From: Burkholderia multivorans ATCC BAA-247
GTDB lineage: Bacteria > Pseudomonadota > Gammaproteobacteria > Burkholderiales > Burkholderiaceae
DNA length: 64,000 nt
Assembly (NCBI RefSeq): GCF_000959525.1
Contig: NZ_CP009832.1
Location: 2,976,001-3,040,000, forward strand
Direction: 5' to 3'
Notes under the pieces: generated by a model
Told to the model about the DNA's origin: nothing
Database searches by the model: none
Seen by the model: only the letters and a program-made list of their open reading frames with translations
Shown here: one piece after another, positions 7,488 to 16,609 of the stretch
Layout: each line of letters begins with the position of its first letter
How positions within the stretch are numbered: position 1 is the stretch's first letter
Program-made: the position numbers and the translations under genes

Positions 7488-10400
7488 ATGAATCGGCCGC
7501 TGAATCGCATCCTGCCGCGCGTGACCGGAGCCGCATCGGTCTGGACGTGGGTCAAGTGGTCCCTGTTGGCCGCGTTGCTGATCGCGGTCGCCATCGTTGC
7601 ACGCGTCGTGCAGACGGAAATCGAAACGTCGCGATTGCAGGCGCATTACCTGTCCGAGCTGACGCGCGACATCGGCTACACGGTCGAGGCCGGCGCGAGC
7701 GACCACATCCGCTTTCCCGCGAACGGCCCGTACGACCGGCGTCTCGGCTATGCGCTGATCCCCGAGTTCCAGCAACGGCTGCTCGCACGCGGCTTCGTCG
7801 TCGGCAAGCAGGCGCGCGACTCCGCGCGCATGATGTCGCTCGCCGAGCACGGGCTGTTTCTCCCGTACGCCGAGAAGGATCAGACGGGCCTGATGCTGTT
7901 CGATTCGACCGGCTCGCCGCTGTTCGCGTCGGTGTCGCCGCAGCGCGTCTACGCGGATTTCGATACGGTGCCGCGCGTCGTCGTCGACTCGCTGCTGTTC
8001 ATCGAAGACCGCTATCTGCTCGACGCAAACGAACCGAACCGCAATCCGGCGATCGACTGGGGACGCTTCAGCCGTGCGCTCGCCGATCAGGCGCTGCACG
8101 TGGTCAACCATCATCAGGCGCGCCCGGGCGGCAGCACGCTCGCGACGCAGATCGAGAAGTTCCGTCATTCGCCGGACGGCCGTACCGCGACGCCGCCGGA
8201 GAAGCTGCGGCAGATCGCATCCGCGTCGATCCGCGCGTATCTGGACGGCCCGCAGACGATGCTCGCGCGCCGCACGATCGTCGTGCGCTATCTGAATTCG
8301 GTGCCGCTCGCCGCGCGGCCCCATATCGGCGAAATCACCGGCATCGGCGACGGGCTCGCCGCGTGGTACGGCCGCGACTTCAACGAGGTGAACCGCATCC
8401 TGTCCGCCCCGACGACCGGCGACAACATCGACGAACAAGGCGAGACGTTCCGCCAGGTGCTGTCGCTGATCATCGCGCAGCGCGCGCCGTCGTACTTCCT
8501 GAATCGCGGCTATCCGGCGCTGCAGCGGCTGACCGACAGTTATCTGCGGCTGCTCGCGAACGGCGGCGTGATCTCGCCGGCGCTGCGCGATGCGGCGCTC
8601 GCCGCGCACATCGAGCTCAGTGCGCCGCCGGCTGCGGCCCGCGTGCAGTCGTTCGTGTCGCGCAAGGCGATCACGTCGGCGCGCGCATCGCTGCTCGCGG
8701 CACTCGGGATCAGCGATCTCTATCAGCTCGACCAGCTCGACCTCGAAGCGACGAGCACGCTCGACAACGGCGTGCAGCGCGCGGTCGCCGAGCGGCTCGC
8801 GCAGGCGTCGACGCGCGACGGCGCACAGGCGGCCGGCCTGTACGGCTTCGAGATGCTCGCGCCGAAGGACGACCCGTCGCACCTCACGTACAGCTTCACG
8901 CTGTACGAACATCGCAACGGCGCCAACCTGCTGCGGGTGCAGACCGACAGCGTCAACCAGCCGTTCGACGTCAATCGCGGCGGCCGCATCAACCTCGGCT
9001 CGACCGCGAAGCTGCGCACGCTGATCACCTATCTGCAGATCGTGGCCGATCTGCATGCGCGCTACGGGCATCTGTCGAATGCCGAGCTCGCGCGCGTGAA
9101 GCCCGATCCGATCGACGGACTCTCGCGCTGGGCGCTCGACTACTTGTCGCATACGCGCGACCGCTCGCTGCAGGCGATGCTCGACGCGGCGGTCGAACGC
9201 AAGTATTCGGCGAGCCCCGACGTGTTCTATACGGGCGGCGGCGCGCAGGTGTTCTCGAACTTCGAGAAGTCCGACAACGGCCGCATCATGACGCTGCATA
9301 CCGCGTTCGAGCATTCGGTGAACCTCGTGTTCGTGCGGCTGATGCGCGACATCGTCCACTATGAAATGGTGCAGACGGCCGGCCCGTCGTCGTCGTGGCT
9401 CGGCGATCCGGAACAGCGCAAGCAGTATCTGCAGCAGTTCGTCGACGGCGAAAGCAGGGTGTACGTGAAGCGCTACTACACGCGCTATGCCGGGAAATCG
9501 CCCGACGACGCGCTTGCGCTGATGCTGCAGGACGTCCGCAAGTCGCCGCCGAAGATCGCGACCGTGCTGCGCAGCGTCGCGCCGAACGAATCGCTCGCGT
9601 GGTTCGAGGCGCAAATGCGTAAGCAACTGAAGGGCACGCCGGCGGCCGCGCTGTCCGACGACGATCTTGCGGCGCTGTATGCGAAGTACGCGATCGATCG
9701 CTTCAATCTGAACGATCGGGGCTATATCGCGAGCGTGCATCCGCTCGCACTATGGACGCTCAACTATCTGCGCGCACATCCGGATGCGCCGCTCGACGAC
9801 GTGCTGCGCGACAGCCGCGACGCGCGCTTCTATACGTATTCGTGGCTGTACAAGACGCGCTATCACGCCACGCAGGACCGCCGCATCCGTCGCATGGTCG
9901 AACTGCGCGCCTACGGCGCGATCACGAAGGCCTGGCGTGCACTCGGCTATCCGTTTGCCGAGGTCACGCCGTCGTACGCGGCGGCGATCGGCGCATCGGG
10001 CGATCAGCCGGACGCGCTCGCGAAACTGATCGGCCTGATCGCGAACGGCGGCGACAAGGCGCCGACGGAAACGATCACGCGCCTGGACTTCGCGAAGGGC
10101 ACGCCGTACGAAACGCGCTTCGTGCGCGCGCCCGCGCAGCCGCAGCCGGTGCTGTCGCCGGAAATCGTCAACGTCGCACGCACGCTGCTGCGCGACGTCG
10201 TGCTGAACGGCACCGCGCGGCGTCTCGCGGGCGGGCTCACGTTGCCCGACGGCAAGACGCTGCCGGTGTACGGCAAGACCGGTACGGGCGACCAGCGCTT
10301 CAACGTGTATGCGCGCGGTGCGCGGCTGATCGAATCGCGCAAGGTGAATCGCAGCGGCACGTTCGTATTCGTGATCGGCGACCGGTTCTTCGGCGTGCTG

Positions 10401-10595
10401 ACCGCGACCGCTCACGAACCGTATGCGGCACGCTACGACTTCACGAGCGCGATGGCCGTGCAGTTGCTGAAGTCGATGGCACCGGCGCTCGCGCCGCTGA
10501 TCGAGCGCCCGGCCAACGCCGGCGTGCGCACCGCCGGGCCGGCGCCGCAGGCGGAGCTGCCCGCGCAGAACGGAGGCGCGACGCAGCCGTCGTGA
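7488..10595 (+). CDS. Bifunctional penicillin-binding protein (transglycosylase/transpeptidase), divergent class
   Basis: A 1035-residue inner-membrane peptidoglycan synthase with a periplasmic catalytic part. One membrane anchor lies at residues ~20-42. The GT51 transglycosylase region shows EDRYLL (~174), DWGRFSRA and GGSTLATQIEKF (~214), matching the family's EDxxF and GGSTxTQQ motifs loosely. The transpeptidase domain has all three active-site motifs: S505-TAK508, S610-V-N612 and K930-TG. The gaps between motifs are much longer than in PBP1A/1B. The ATG at 7488 was chosen over 7446 because the latter adds a non-hydrophobic tail without a ribosome-binding site. It stands alone and is probably an accessory cell-wall enzyme, not the housekeeping PBP1a. 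Confidence 0.85.
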   Translation: MNRPLNRILPRVTGAASVWTWVKWSLLAALLIAVAIVARVVQTEIETSRLQAHYLSELTRDIGYTVEAGASDHIRFPANGPYDRRLGYALIPEFQQRLLARGFVVGKQARDSARMMSLAEHGLFLPYAEKDQTGLMLFDSTGSPLFASVSPQRVYADFDTVPRVVVDSLLFIEDRYLLDANEPNRNPAIDWGRFSRALADQALHVVNHHQARPGGSTLATQIEKFRHSPDGRTATPPEKLRQIASASIRAYLDGPQTMLARRTIVVRYLNSVPLAARPHIGEITGIGDGLAAWYGRDFNEVNRILSAPTTGDNIDEQGETFRQVLSLIIAQRAPSYFLNRGYPALQRLTDSYLRLLANGGVISPALRDAALAAHIELSAPPAAARVQSFVSRKAITSARASLLAALGISDLYQLDQLDLEATSTLDNGVQRAVAERLAQASTRDGAQAAGLYGFEMLAPKDDPSHLTYSFTLYEHRNGANLLRVQTDSVNQPFDVNRGGRINLGSTAKLRTLITYLQIVADLHARYGHLSNAELARVKPDPIDGLSRWALDYLSHTRDRSLQAMLDAAVERKYSASPDVFYTGGGAQVFSNFEKSDNGRIMTLHTAFEHSVNLVFVRLMRDIVHYEMVQTAGPSSSWLGDPEQRKQYLQQFVDGESRVYVKRYYTRYAGKSPDDALALMLQDVRKSPPKIATVLRSVAPNESLAWFEAQMRKQLKGTPAAALSDDDLAALYAKYAIDRFNLNDRGYIASVHPLALWTLNYLRAHPDAPLDDVLRDSRDARFYTYSWLYKTRYHATQDRRIRRMVELRAYGAITKAWRALGYPFAEVTPSYAAAIGASGDQPDALAKLIGLIANGGDKAPTETITRLDFAKGTPYETRFVRAPAQPQPVLSPEIVNVARTLLRDVVLNGTARRLAGGLTLPDGKTLPVYGKTGTGDQRFNVYARGARLIESRKVNRSGTFVFVIGDRFFGVLTATAHEPYAARYDFTSAMAVQLLKSMAPALAPLIERPANAGVRTAGPAPQAELPAQNGGATQPS

Positions 10596-10619
10596 GCGTC
10601 GCGTCGGACGGCGCGCCGC

Positions 10620-10967
10620 TCAGTGCGAGCGGCCGTCGAAATGCGTAATCGGCAGTGCGTCGAGGTCGACGTCGTCGAGACAGCGCACGTTGATCGCGGC
10701 CATCGCGGTGCCGTTCGGATGGACGCCCTCGCCGAACGGATGAATGCCGCAGCGCTTGCAGAAGCGATGACGGATCACGTGCTTGTTGAACGTATACGTG
10801 GCGAGGTGTTCGTCGGGCGTGACGAGTGTCATCCGGTCGCGCGGCACGAACCACATCAGCGCGCCCTTGCGCCGACAGATCGAGCAGTTGCAGGCCATCA
10901 CGCCCTGCAGGTCGCCCTCGACGTCGAACTTCACGTCGCCGCAGTGACAGCTTCCGTGATACAGCAT
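10620..10967 (-). CDS. GFA family protein (Gfa/CENP-V, zinc-binding)
   Basis: A 115-residue GFA-domain protein. The zinc cysteines are arranged as in glutathione-dependent formaldehyde-activating enzymes: CHCGDVKFDVEGD (residues ~8-20), ACNCSICRRKGAL (~26-38) and HRFCKRCGIHPFGEG (~68-82). Most members bind two zinc ions; only some have shown activity with formaldehyde-glutathione adducts. GGGAG lies 6-7 bases before ATG 10967. It is convergent with the penicillin-binding protein gene, 24 bases apart. The function is not certain beyond zinc binding. Confidence 0.88.
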   Translation of the reverse strand: MLYHGSCHCGDVKFDVEGDLQGVMACNCSICRRKGALMWFVPRDRMTLVTPDEHLATYTFNKHVIRHRFCKRCGIHPFGEGVHPNGTAMAAINVRCLDDVDLDALPITHFDGRSH

Positions 10968-11276
10968 GGTCGTCTCCCGGTGGGTTCGGCACACCTCGGC
11001 GGTGCCGTCATAGGTTGCGCACCATGATGCGCATCGCCCGCACGCATCGTCAATCGGCCGACCGCGGCATCGGCGAAGCGGCGCATCCCCGCAAACTGCC
11101 TGCCCGGACAAACCCTCGAAGCGTCCGATCATCGAACGCATACGCGCGATGATCGAACGCGCGCCCGCCGCCTGCGCTTGTCGCGCCCGCCTCGCCACCT
11201 CTAACCTTTCAATTTGTAATGAACGCGATCGATGCGTCGATTCGTGCAGAGAACCTCAACGAAACCGGAGATAGCC
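10968..11276. other. Intergenic control region without a gene
   Basis: This 309-base region separates the divergent GFA and MHS transporter genes. The last ~60 bases are less GC-rich (CTTTCAATTTGTAATG at ~11205) and probably hold the transporter promoter, but no good hexamer pair was found. No coding frame has a ribosome-binding site or family resemblance. Confidence 0.45.
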
Positions 11277-12662
11277 ATGACCGCACGCGCGGCCCGCGAA
11301 CCCCAACCCGGACACCAGCCGAAGAAGGCCGCCGCGAGCGGCTGGATCGGCTCGGCGCTCGAGTACTACGACTTCTTCATCTACGCGACGGCGGCAGCGC
11401 TGATCTTCCCGCAGATCTTCTTTCCGAAAGGCGATCCGACCACCGCGATCGTCGCGTCGCTCGCGACCTACGGCGTCGGCTATGTCGCGCGGCCGATCGG
11501 CGCATTCGTGCTCGGCCACCTCGGCGACACGCACGGTCGCAAGACGGTGCTGCTCTCGTGCATGTTCCTGATGGGCTTTGCGACGATCGGCGTCGGCCTG
11601 CTGCCGACCTACGATCAGATTGGCCTGCTGGCGCCGGTCCTGCTCGTGATCCTGCGGCTGATTCAGGGCTTTGCCGTGGCCGGCGAAATCTCCGGCGCAA
11701 GCTCGATGATCCTCGAACACGCGCCGTTCGGCCGGCGCGGCTTCTTTTCGAGCTTCACGCTGCAGGGCGTGCAGGCCGGCCAGGTGCTTGCGGCGGCCGT
11801 GTTCCTGCCGCTCGCGCACTACATGCCGGCCGAGCAGTTCAACAGCTGGGGCTGGCGCATTCCGTTCCTGCTGAGCGTCGTGGTGATCTTCGCGGGCTGG
11901 GCGATCCGCCGCAACGTGACGGAGACGCCCGCCTTCACGGGCGAGGAAGCACGGCAGACGCGCGCGCTCTCGCCCGTCGTCGAGGCATTCAGGTTCCACT
12001 GGGCCGATATGCTGCGTGTGGTCTGCATGTCGCTGATGAACGTGATTCCGGTCGTCGCGACGATCTTCGGCGCGGCCTATGCGGTGCAGCCGGCCTACGG
12101 CATCGGATTCGCGAAGGACGTCTACCTCTGGATTCCCGTCGCGGGCAACATCGTCGCGGTGCTGGTGATTCCGTACGTCGGCAGTTTGTCCGACCGGATC
12201 GGGCGCAAGCCGCCGATCGTGTTCGGCGCGCTGCTCTCGGGGCTGCTCGCATTCGCTTATCTCTATGCGATCAGCATCCAGAGCGTCCCGCTCGCTTTCG
12301 CGATGTCGCTGCTGATGTGGGGCGTGGTCTACCAGGGCTACAACGCGGTCTTCCCGAGCTTCTACCCCGAGCTGTTTCCGACGCGCACGCGCGTCTCGGC
12401 GATGGCGATCGCGCAGAACGTCGGCACCGCGATCACCGCGATGCTGCCGGCGCTGTTTACGGCCGTCGCGCCGCCCGGCGCGACGCACATCTGGCTGACC
12501 GTCGGCGCGATCGCGTTCGGCATCACCGTGATCGCCGCGCTGGCCGCGCTCAGCGCCCGCGAAACCTATCGCATCGCGATGAGCGAGCTGGGCCGCCGCG
12601 ATGCAGAGCCGGTCGACAAGACCGAGTACGATCGCCGCCGTGCACAGGCGCCAGCGGCGTGA
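11277..12662 (+). CDS. MFS transporter, MHS (ProP/ShiA-like) family
   Basis: A 461-residue inner-membrane proton symporter of normal MHS length. Visible signatures are SALEYYDFFIYATAAAL in TM1, GHLGDTHGRKT after TM2, RLIQGFAVAGEISGASSMI in TM4, SLSDRIGRKPP in the second half and LFPTRTRVSAMAI late in the protein. GGAG is placed 6 bases before ATG 11277. The substrate may be a dicarboxylate, shikimate-like acid or betaine, but cannot be set from sequence. It has no catabolic gene partner nearby. Confidence 0.88.
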   Translation: MTARAAREPQPGHQPKKAAASGWIGSALEYYDFFIYATAAALIFPQIFFPKGDPTTAIVASLATYGVGYVARPIGAFVLGHLGDTHGRKTVLLSCMFLMGFATIGVGLLPTYDQIGLLAPVLLVILRLIQGFAVAGEISGASSMILEHAPFGRRGFFSSFTLQGVQAGQVLAAAVFLPLAHYMPAEQFNSWGWRIPFLLSVVVIFAGWAIRRNVTETPAFTGEEARQTRALSPVVEAFRFHWADMLRVVCMSLMNVIPVVATIFGAAYAVQPAYGIGFAKDVYLWIPVAGNIVAVLVIPYVGSLSDRIGRKPPIVFGALLSGLLAFAYLYAISIQSVPLAFAMSLLMWGVVYQGYNAVFPSFYPELFPTRTRVSAMAIAQNVGTAITAMLPALFTAVAPPGATHIWLTVGAIAFGITVIAALAALSARETYRIAMSELGRRDAEPVDKTEYDRRRAQAPAA

Positions 12663-12769
12663 ACTCGCCCTGGGCCGCCATTGGCCGCGCCGCGCCACGC
12701 GCGTACAGTAGCGTGCAGCTGCGCCGCCCGGCGGCGCAGGCCCCGACCGTCCCGACCAAGGAAACCGCG

Positions 12770-13015
12770 ATGCTCGAACTGCGCCCCGGCTGCGAATGCT
12801 GCGACAAGGATCTACCGCCCGATTCGGTGGATGCCCGCATCTGTACGTTCGAATGCACGTTTTGCGCGACCTGCGCCGACACCGTCCTGAAAGGCCGCTG
12901 CCCGAACTGCAGCGGCGAATTGGTCGCGCGCCCGAGGCGGCCCGCCGCCCTGCTCGAGAAATATCCGGCGTCGACGCAGCGCGTGCTCAAACCGGGCGGC
13001 TGCGCGAACGCGTAG
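12770..13015 (+). CDS. DUF1272 zinc-ribbon-like small protein
   Basis: An 81-residue cytoplasmic protein whose cysteine pattern is its main feature: CECCDKDLPP (residues 7-16), CTFECTFCATCADTVLKGRC (~25-45) and a following NCSGEL. This is the DUF1272 pattern, probably a zinc-binding fold. A basic tail follows, RPRRPAALLEKYPAS. The ATG at 12770 has AAGGAAA 5-11 bases upstream. It lies 107 bases after the MHS transporter and may be co-transcribed. Function unknown. Confidence 0.85.
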   Translation: MLELRPGCECCDKDLPPDSVDARICTFECTFCATCADTVLKGRCPNCSGELVARPRRPAALLEKYPASTQRVLKPGGCANA

Positions 13016-13042
13016 CGAACGGTGCGAAGGGCGAGTGCTCGT

Positions 13043-13192
13043 TGCCGGGCGCCGTTAGCGGCGCGCTTCTAGCCGGGCGCCCCTAGCCGGGCGCCCCTAG
13101 CCGGGCGCCCTTTCCGGGCACCGATCTCCGAGCGCCCTTAGCCGAGCGCCCCTCGCCGAGCACCGCTCGCCGGCGCCCCTAGCGGGGCGCCC
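13043..13192. repeat. Degenerate 14-bp tandem repeat array
   Basis: The unit AGCCGGGCGCCCCT is repeated exactly at 13071 and 13085, with one change at 13099, and decayed copies continue to about 13192 (AGCCGAGCGCCCCT at 13140, others with indels). It fills the gap between two convergent genes. There are no unique spacers, so it is not CRISPR. Confidence 0.85.
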
Positions 13193-13195
13193 CCA

Positions 13196-13906
13196 TCACG
13201 ACTGCTCGATGCGCGCGCGCGTCACCGCGAGCAGCGCCGCCATGGCGCGACGCGCGCCGTCCGCGTCGCCCGCGCGAATCGCATCGCCGACCGCCGCATG
13301 CTCGGCCAGCGATGCGTTGTACACGTGCGCGCGCCGCGCATTCAGATGCAACTGCGCTTCGAGCGTGCGATCGATCAGCGCGCCGAGCGGCACCAGCAAC
13401 TCGTTGCCGCCCGCCTCGAGCACGCTGAGATGAAACCGCAGGTCCGCGCGCACCCATTCGTCGACGTTGCGCGCGGCGGCCATCGCGCCCAACGCTTCGT
13501 CGATCGCCGCGATCGCATCCACGGCCCGCGCACGCGCGGCCATCGCGGCCGCATGCGGCTCGATCATTTCGCGCATCTCCTGCAGCTTCAGCGCGAACGA
13601 CAGCGCCGGCGCGACGCGCGCATACCAGTCGAGCAGATCGGCATCGAGCAGATTCCACGCGCGACGCGGGCGCACGCGCGTGCCGACCTTCGGACGCGAT
13701 TCGACGAGCCCCTTCGACGTCAGCGTGCGCAACGCTTCGCGCAACACCGTGCGGCTCACGCCGAACATCGCCATCAGGTCGGGCTCGCGCGGCAGCAGCG
13801 AGTCGGGCGGATAGTCGCCGCGCAGGATCGCCGTCGCGAGCCGGAAGGCCGTTTGTCCATGCAAATCGCGTTGAATGATCGTTCTCCGTCGGGCGCGGTT
13901 GCCCAC
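13196..13906 (-). CDS. GntR/FadR (FCD) family regulator, probable repressor of dgoD
   Basis: A 236-residue regulator. The N-terminal winged helix (LATAILRGDYPPDSLLPREP, then MAMFGVSRTVLREALRTLTS and KGLVESRPKVGTRVRP) is the GntR type; the C-terminal all-helical FCD effector domain begins near residue 90. E. coli DgoR, repressor of galactonate catabolism, belongs to the same class. The best start in frame is GTG at 13906, giving MGNRARRRTIIQRDLHGQ; no strong Shine-Dalgarno precedes it, so the start is uncertain. It is divergent from dgoD across 118 bases holding an inverted repeat, which supports local control. Confidence 0.87.
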   Translation of the reverse strand: MGNRARRRTIIQRDLHGQTAFRLATAILRGDYPPDSLLPREPDLMAMFGVSRTVLREALRTLTSKGLVESRPKVGTRVRPRRAWNLLDADLLDWYARVAPALSFALKLQEMREMIEPHAAAMAARARAVDAIAAIDEALGAMAAARNVDEWVRADLRFHLSVLEAGGNELLVPLGALIDRTLEAQLHLNARRAHVYNASLAEHAAVGDAIRAGDADGARRAMAALLAVTRARIEQS

Positions 13907-13916
13907 TATGTGCGCA

Positions 13917-13935
13917 ATAGTGCTATTAATACTAT
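13917..13935. promoter_or_regulatory. Candidate operator between gntR and dgoD
   Basis: A 19-bp dyad with arms ATAGT and ACTAT around an AT-rich centre (GCTATTAAT), in an unusually AT-rich stretch of this GC-rich window. It is 11 bases from the regulator's start codon and ~90 bases before dgoD. Confidence 0.5.
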
Positions 13936-14024
13936 TTTTTAACGCGCTACGCTAGGATAACGCGAAAGCATGCGGCCGGCGTGGCGCCCATCGGGCACGC
14001 CGGTCAATCCTGGAGACTCGCGAC

Positions 14025-15173
14025 ATGAAAATCACCCGCCTCGAAACCTTCATCGTTCCGCCGCGCTGGCTGTTCCTCAAGATCGAAACCGACGAGGGCA
14101 TCGTCGGCTGGGGCGAGCCGGTCGTCGAAGGCCGCGCGCACACGGTCGAAGCCGCCGTGCACGAACTCGCCGACTACCTGGTCGGCAAGGATCCGCGACT
14201 GATCGAGGATCACTGGCAGGTGATGTACCGCGCGGGCTTCTACCGCGGCGGCCCGATCATGATGAGCGCGATCGCGGGCGTCGATCAGGCGTTGTGGGAC
14301 ATCAAGGGCAAGCATCACGGCGTGCCCGTGCACGCGCTGCTCGGCGGCCAGGTGCGCGAGCGCATCAAGGTCTATTCGTGGATCGGCGGCGACCGGCCGA
14401 GCGACGTCGCGAACAACGCGCGCGCGGTGGTCGAGCGCGGCTTCAAGGCCGTGAAGATGAACGGTTCGGAAGAGCTGCAGATCGTCGATACCTACGACAA
14501 GGTCGAGCAGGTGATCGCGAACGTCGCGGCCGTGCGCGACGCGGTGGGCCCGCACGTCGGAATCGGCGTCGACTTCCACGGCCGCGTGCACAAGCCGATG
14601 GCGAAGGTGCTCGCGAAGGAACTCGATCCGTACAAGCTGATGTTCATCGAGGAGCCCGTGCTGTCGGAGAACGCCGAGGCGCTGCGCGACATCGTGAATC
14701 AGACCAACACGCCGATCGCGCTCGGCGAGCGGCTCTACTCGCGCTGGGACTTCAAGCACATCCTCGCCGGCGGCTACGTCGACATCATCCAGCCCGATGC
14801 ATCGCACGCGGGCGGCATCACCGAATGCCGGAAGATCGCGACGCTCGCCGAAAGCTACGACGTTGCGCTCGCGCTGCACTGCCCGCTCGGACCGATCGCG
14901 CTCGCCGCGTGCCTGCAGCTCGACGCGGTCAGCTACAACGCGTTCATCCAGGAGCAGAGTCTCGGCATCCACTACAACCAGGGCAACGATCTGCTCGACT
15001 ATCTGCGCAATCCGGAAGTGTTCCGCTACGACGACGGCTTCGTCGCGATTCCGCAAGGGCCGGGGCTCGGCATCGACGTGAACGAGGAGAAGGTGCGCGA
15101 GATGGCGAAGACCGGCCATCGCTGGCGCAATCCCGTGTGGCGCCACACGGACGGCAGCGTCGCCGAGTGGTGA
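14025..15173 (+). CDS. dgoD: D-galactonate dehydratase
   Basis: Dehydrates D-galactonate to 2-keto-3-deoxy-D-galactonate in the De Ley-Doudoroff pathway. The protein is 382 residues, the same length as E. coli DgoD, and belongs to the enolase superfamily, mandelate racemase type. Catalytic residues fall at the E. coli positions: Asp183 and His185 in [11 protein letters not shown], the glutamate of [11 protein letters not shown], the next Mg ligand in [10 protein letters not shown] and the late histidine in [12 protein letters not shown]. The ATG at 14025 follows TGGAG by 10 bases. The kinase and aldolase partners (dgoK, dgoA) are not in the window, so the product must be handled from elsewhere. 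Confidence 0.92.
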   Translation: MKITRLETFIVPPRWLFLKIETDEGIVGWGEPVVEGRAHTVEAAVHELADYLVGKDPRLIEDHWQVMYRAGFYRGGPIMMSAIAGVDQALWDIKGKHHGVPVHALLGGQVRERIKVYSWIGGDRPSDVANNARAVVERGFKAVKMNGSEELQIVDTYDKVEQVIANVAAVRDAVGPHVGIGVDFHGRVHKPMAKVLAKELDPYKLMFIEEPVLSENAEALRDIVNQTNTPIALGERLYSRWDFKHILAGGYVDIIQPDASHAGGITECRKIATLAESYDVALALHCPLGPIALAACLQLDAVSYNAFIQEQSLGIHYNQGNDLLDYLRNPEVFRYDDGFVAIPQGPGLGIDVNEEKVREMAKTGHRWRNPVWRHTDGSVAEW

Positions 15174-15233
15174 GATGAGAGGCGAGGCGCATCGCGCGCG
15201 GAACGAGTCCGCGCGATGCGTCGAACGCGATAC

Positions 15234-15264
15234 GGCCGCCGGTCGAACGACCGGCGGCCTTTTT
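15234..15264 (+). terminator. Rho-independent terminator of dgoD
   Basis: A 12-bp GC-rich stem (GGCCGCCGGTCG / CGACCGGCGGCC) is followed directly by five Ts. An additional hairpin without a T tract lies just upstream at about 15188-15220. Confidence 0.88.
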
Positions 15265-15289
15265 CATTGTGCGCGCCGCACGCGCGCCG

Positions 15290-16222
15290 TCATCCGAGCG
15301 CCGCGAACCCCGGCACGCTGAACGACAGCACGGCCGCCGCCACGAACACGCCGATCATCGTCAGCGCCTCGAGATGCAGGATGTTGCGGAACGTATGCGC
15401 ATCCTCGGTCGACGCGGTGCGACGCAGCCGCGGCAGCGCCGAGAAGCGGTTCAGCCCGCCGAGCACGAGCGCGAGCGCGACGAGCAGCAGCTTCAGCAGC
15501 AACACGCGTCCCCACGTGCTGCCGTCGAGCGGCGCGAGCGAACCGCCGAGGCCGCGCACCGCATTCAGCACGCCGGTGCCGAGCACGAACACGACCGCGA
15601 TCACCGACGTGCGCGACATCTGCTGGCCGATGCGGATCAGCGCGCCGCGCGCAACCGACGAGCCGAGCACCGGCAACACCGCGAGCCCGCCCGCGAGCAC
15701 GACGCCGCCCCATACGGCGGTGGCGAGCAGATGCACGGTCTGCACGCCGACGGCGGCCGACAGCGCACCCACATCGGCCGCATGGCCGAGCGACGCCTTG
15801 CCGGCCGCGATCACGATCACCGCGAGCCACAGCAGCGCGTGCGCGAACGTGCCGTCCGGCTTCAGCAGCGCGACGATCGCGAGCACGACCGCACCGCCGA
15901 ACGCGACGCTCCACGCGAAGCCCGCATGCGTCTGCGCGAGCACGGTCGGCATCGCCGCAAAAGCGCCGCCGAGCCCCGCACCGCTCATCGACGCGGCTTC
16001 GTAGAGGAGCCAGCCGAGATCCGCGAGCACGAGCGCGAGCGCGGCCGCGACGAGCGAATGTTGCGCGCGCACCCACGCCGGATGCGAGGGCGCGACGACG
16101 GGCCGTGCGCCGTCCCTGCCGAGCCAGCCCTTCAGCAGCGCCGAGCCGACCGCCATCGCAAACGCCGCATCCATCAGCGCGGCAAGCGCGACCTGCCCGA
16201 TCCACAAGCTGTCGATCCTCAT
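15290..16222 (-). CDS. copD: CopD family copper resistance membrane protein
   Basis: A 310-residue integral membrane protein with about eight predicted helices, of the CopD (YcnJ C-terminal) family linked to copper import or resistance. Recognisable parts are the N-terminal helix LWIGQVALAALMDAAFAMAV, the conserved SLGHAADVGALSAAVGVQTVH region (histidines likely near the metal), LLATAVWGGVVLAGG, and LLLKLLLVALALVLGGLNRF in the last third. GGGAGGG lies 8 bases before ATG 16222, which decides the start against a longer upstream frame. Its usual partner copC is not adjacent. It is divergent from the cytochrome pair. Confidence 0.85.
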   Translation of the reverse strand: MRIDSLWIGQVALAALMDAAFAMAVGSALLKGWLGRDGARPVVAPSHPAWVRAQHSLVAAALALVLADLGWLLYEAASMSGAGLGGAFAAMPTVLAQTHAGFAWSVAFGGAVVLAIVALLKPDGTFAHALLWLAVIVIAAGKASLGHAADVGALSAAVGVQTVHLLATAVWGGVVLAGGLAVLPVLGSSVARGALIRIGQQMSRTSVIAVVFVLGTGVLNAVRGLGGSLAPLDGSTWGRVLLLKLLLVALALVLGGLNRFSALPRLRRTASTEDAHTFRNILHLEALTMIGVFVAAAVLSFSVPGFAALG

Positions 16223-16609
16223 CGTGCGCACCCTCCCGCGAACGGCAGGTTCGCCGCACGGCGAACGCAGGACGGGCGGCGGGACGGACAGCGAAAAACG
16301 GGCAACGGCACGGTAAGAAACGTCATCGAGAAATCCGGAAAAACGGGAGAAATGACTGGGTCGGCGGCACGCGGACGCGGCGCGACCCGCGAGTGTACGG
16401 TCTTCGATGGACAAAACGCACGCCGGTTCACGCGGCCTGCGCACGATGCGCGTCAAATTGTCGCAAGTCGGAAACAGACAGGAACCGATGTCCTTTTGCC
16501 AAATAGCCGTCATTACCCATCGATGATAGAATGCCGCGTCGCAGCAGCCCGGCTGTCCTGCCGTCATGCCGAGCCGATCGTAGCCCGGACAGGTCCCCGA
16601 CGAATAAAC
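16223..16609. other. Divergent control region, no gene seen
   Basis: This 387-base region lies between copD and the diheme cytochrome. The part at 16437-16533 is AT-richer than its surroundings and contains TAGAAT at 16527, but no matching -35 at a proper distance. No small coding frame with a ribosome-binding site was found. Confidence 0.4.

Noticed and set aside
13043-13192. Possible CRISPR array
   Set aside because: The repeats are contiguous 14-mers with no unique spacers and no cas genes nearby.
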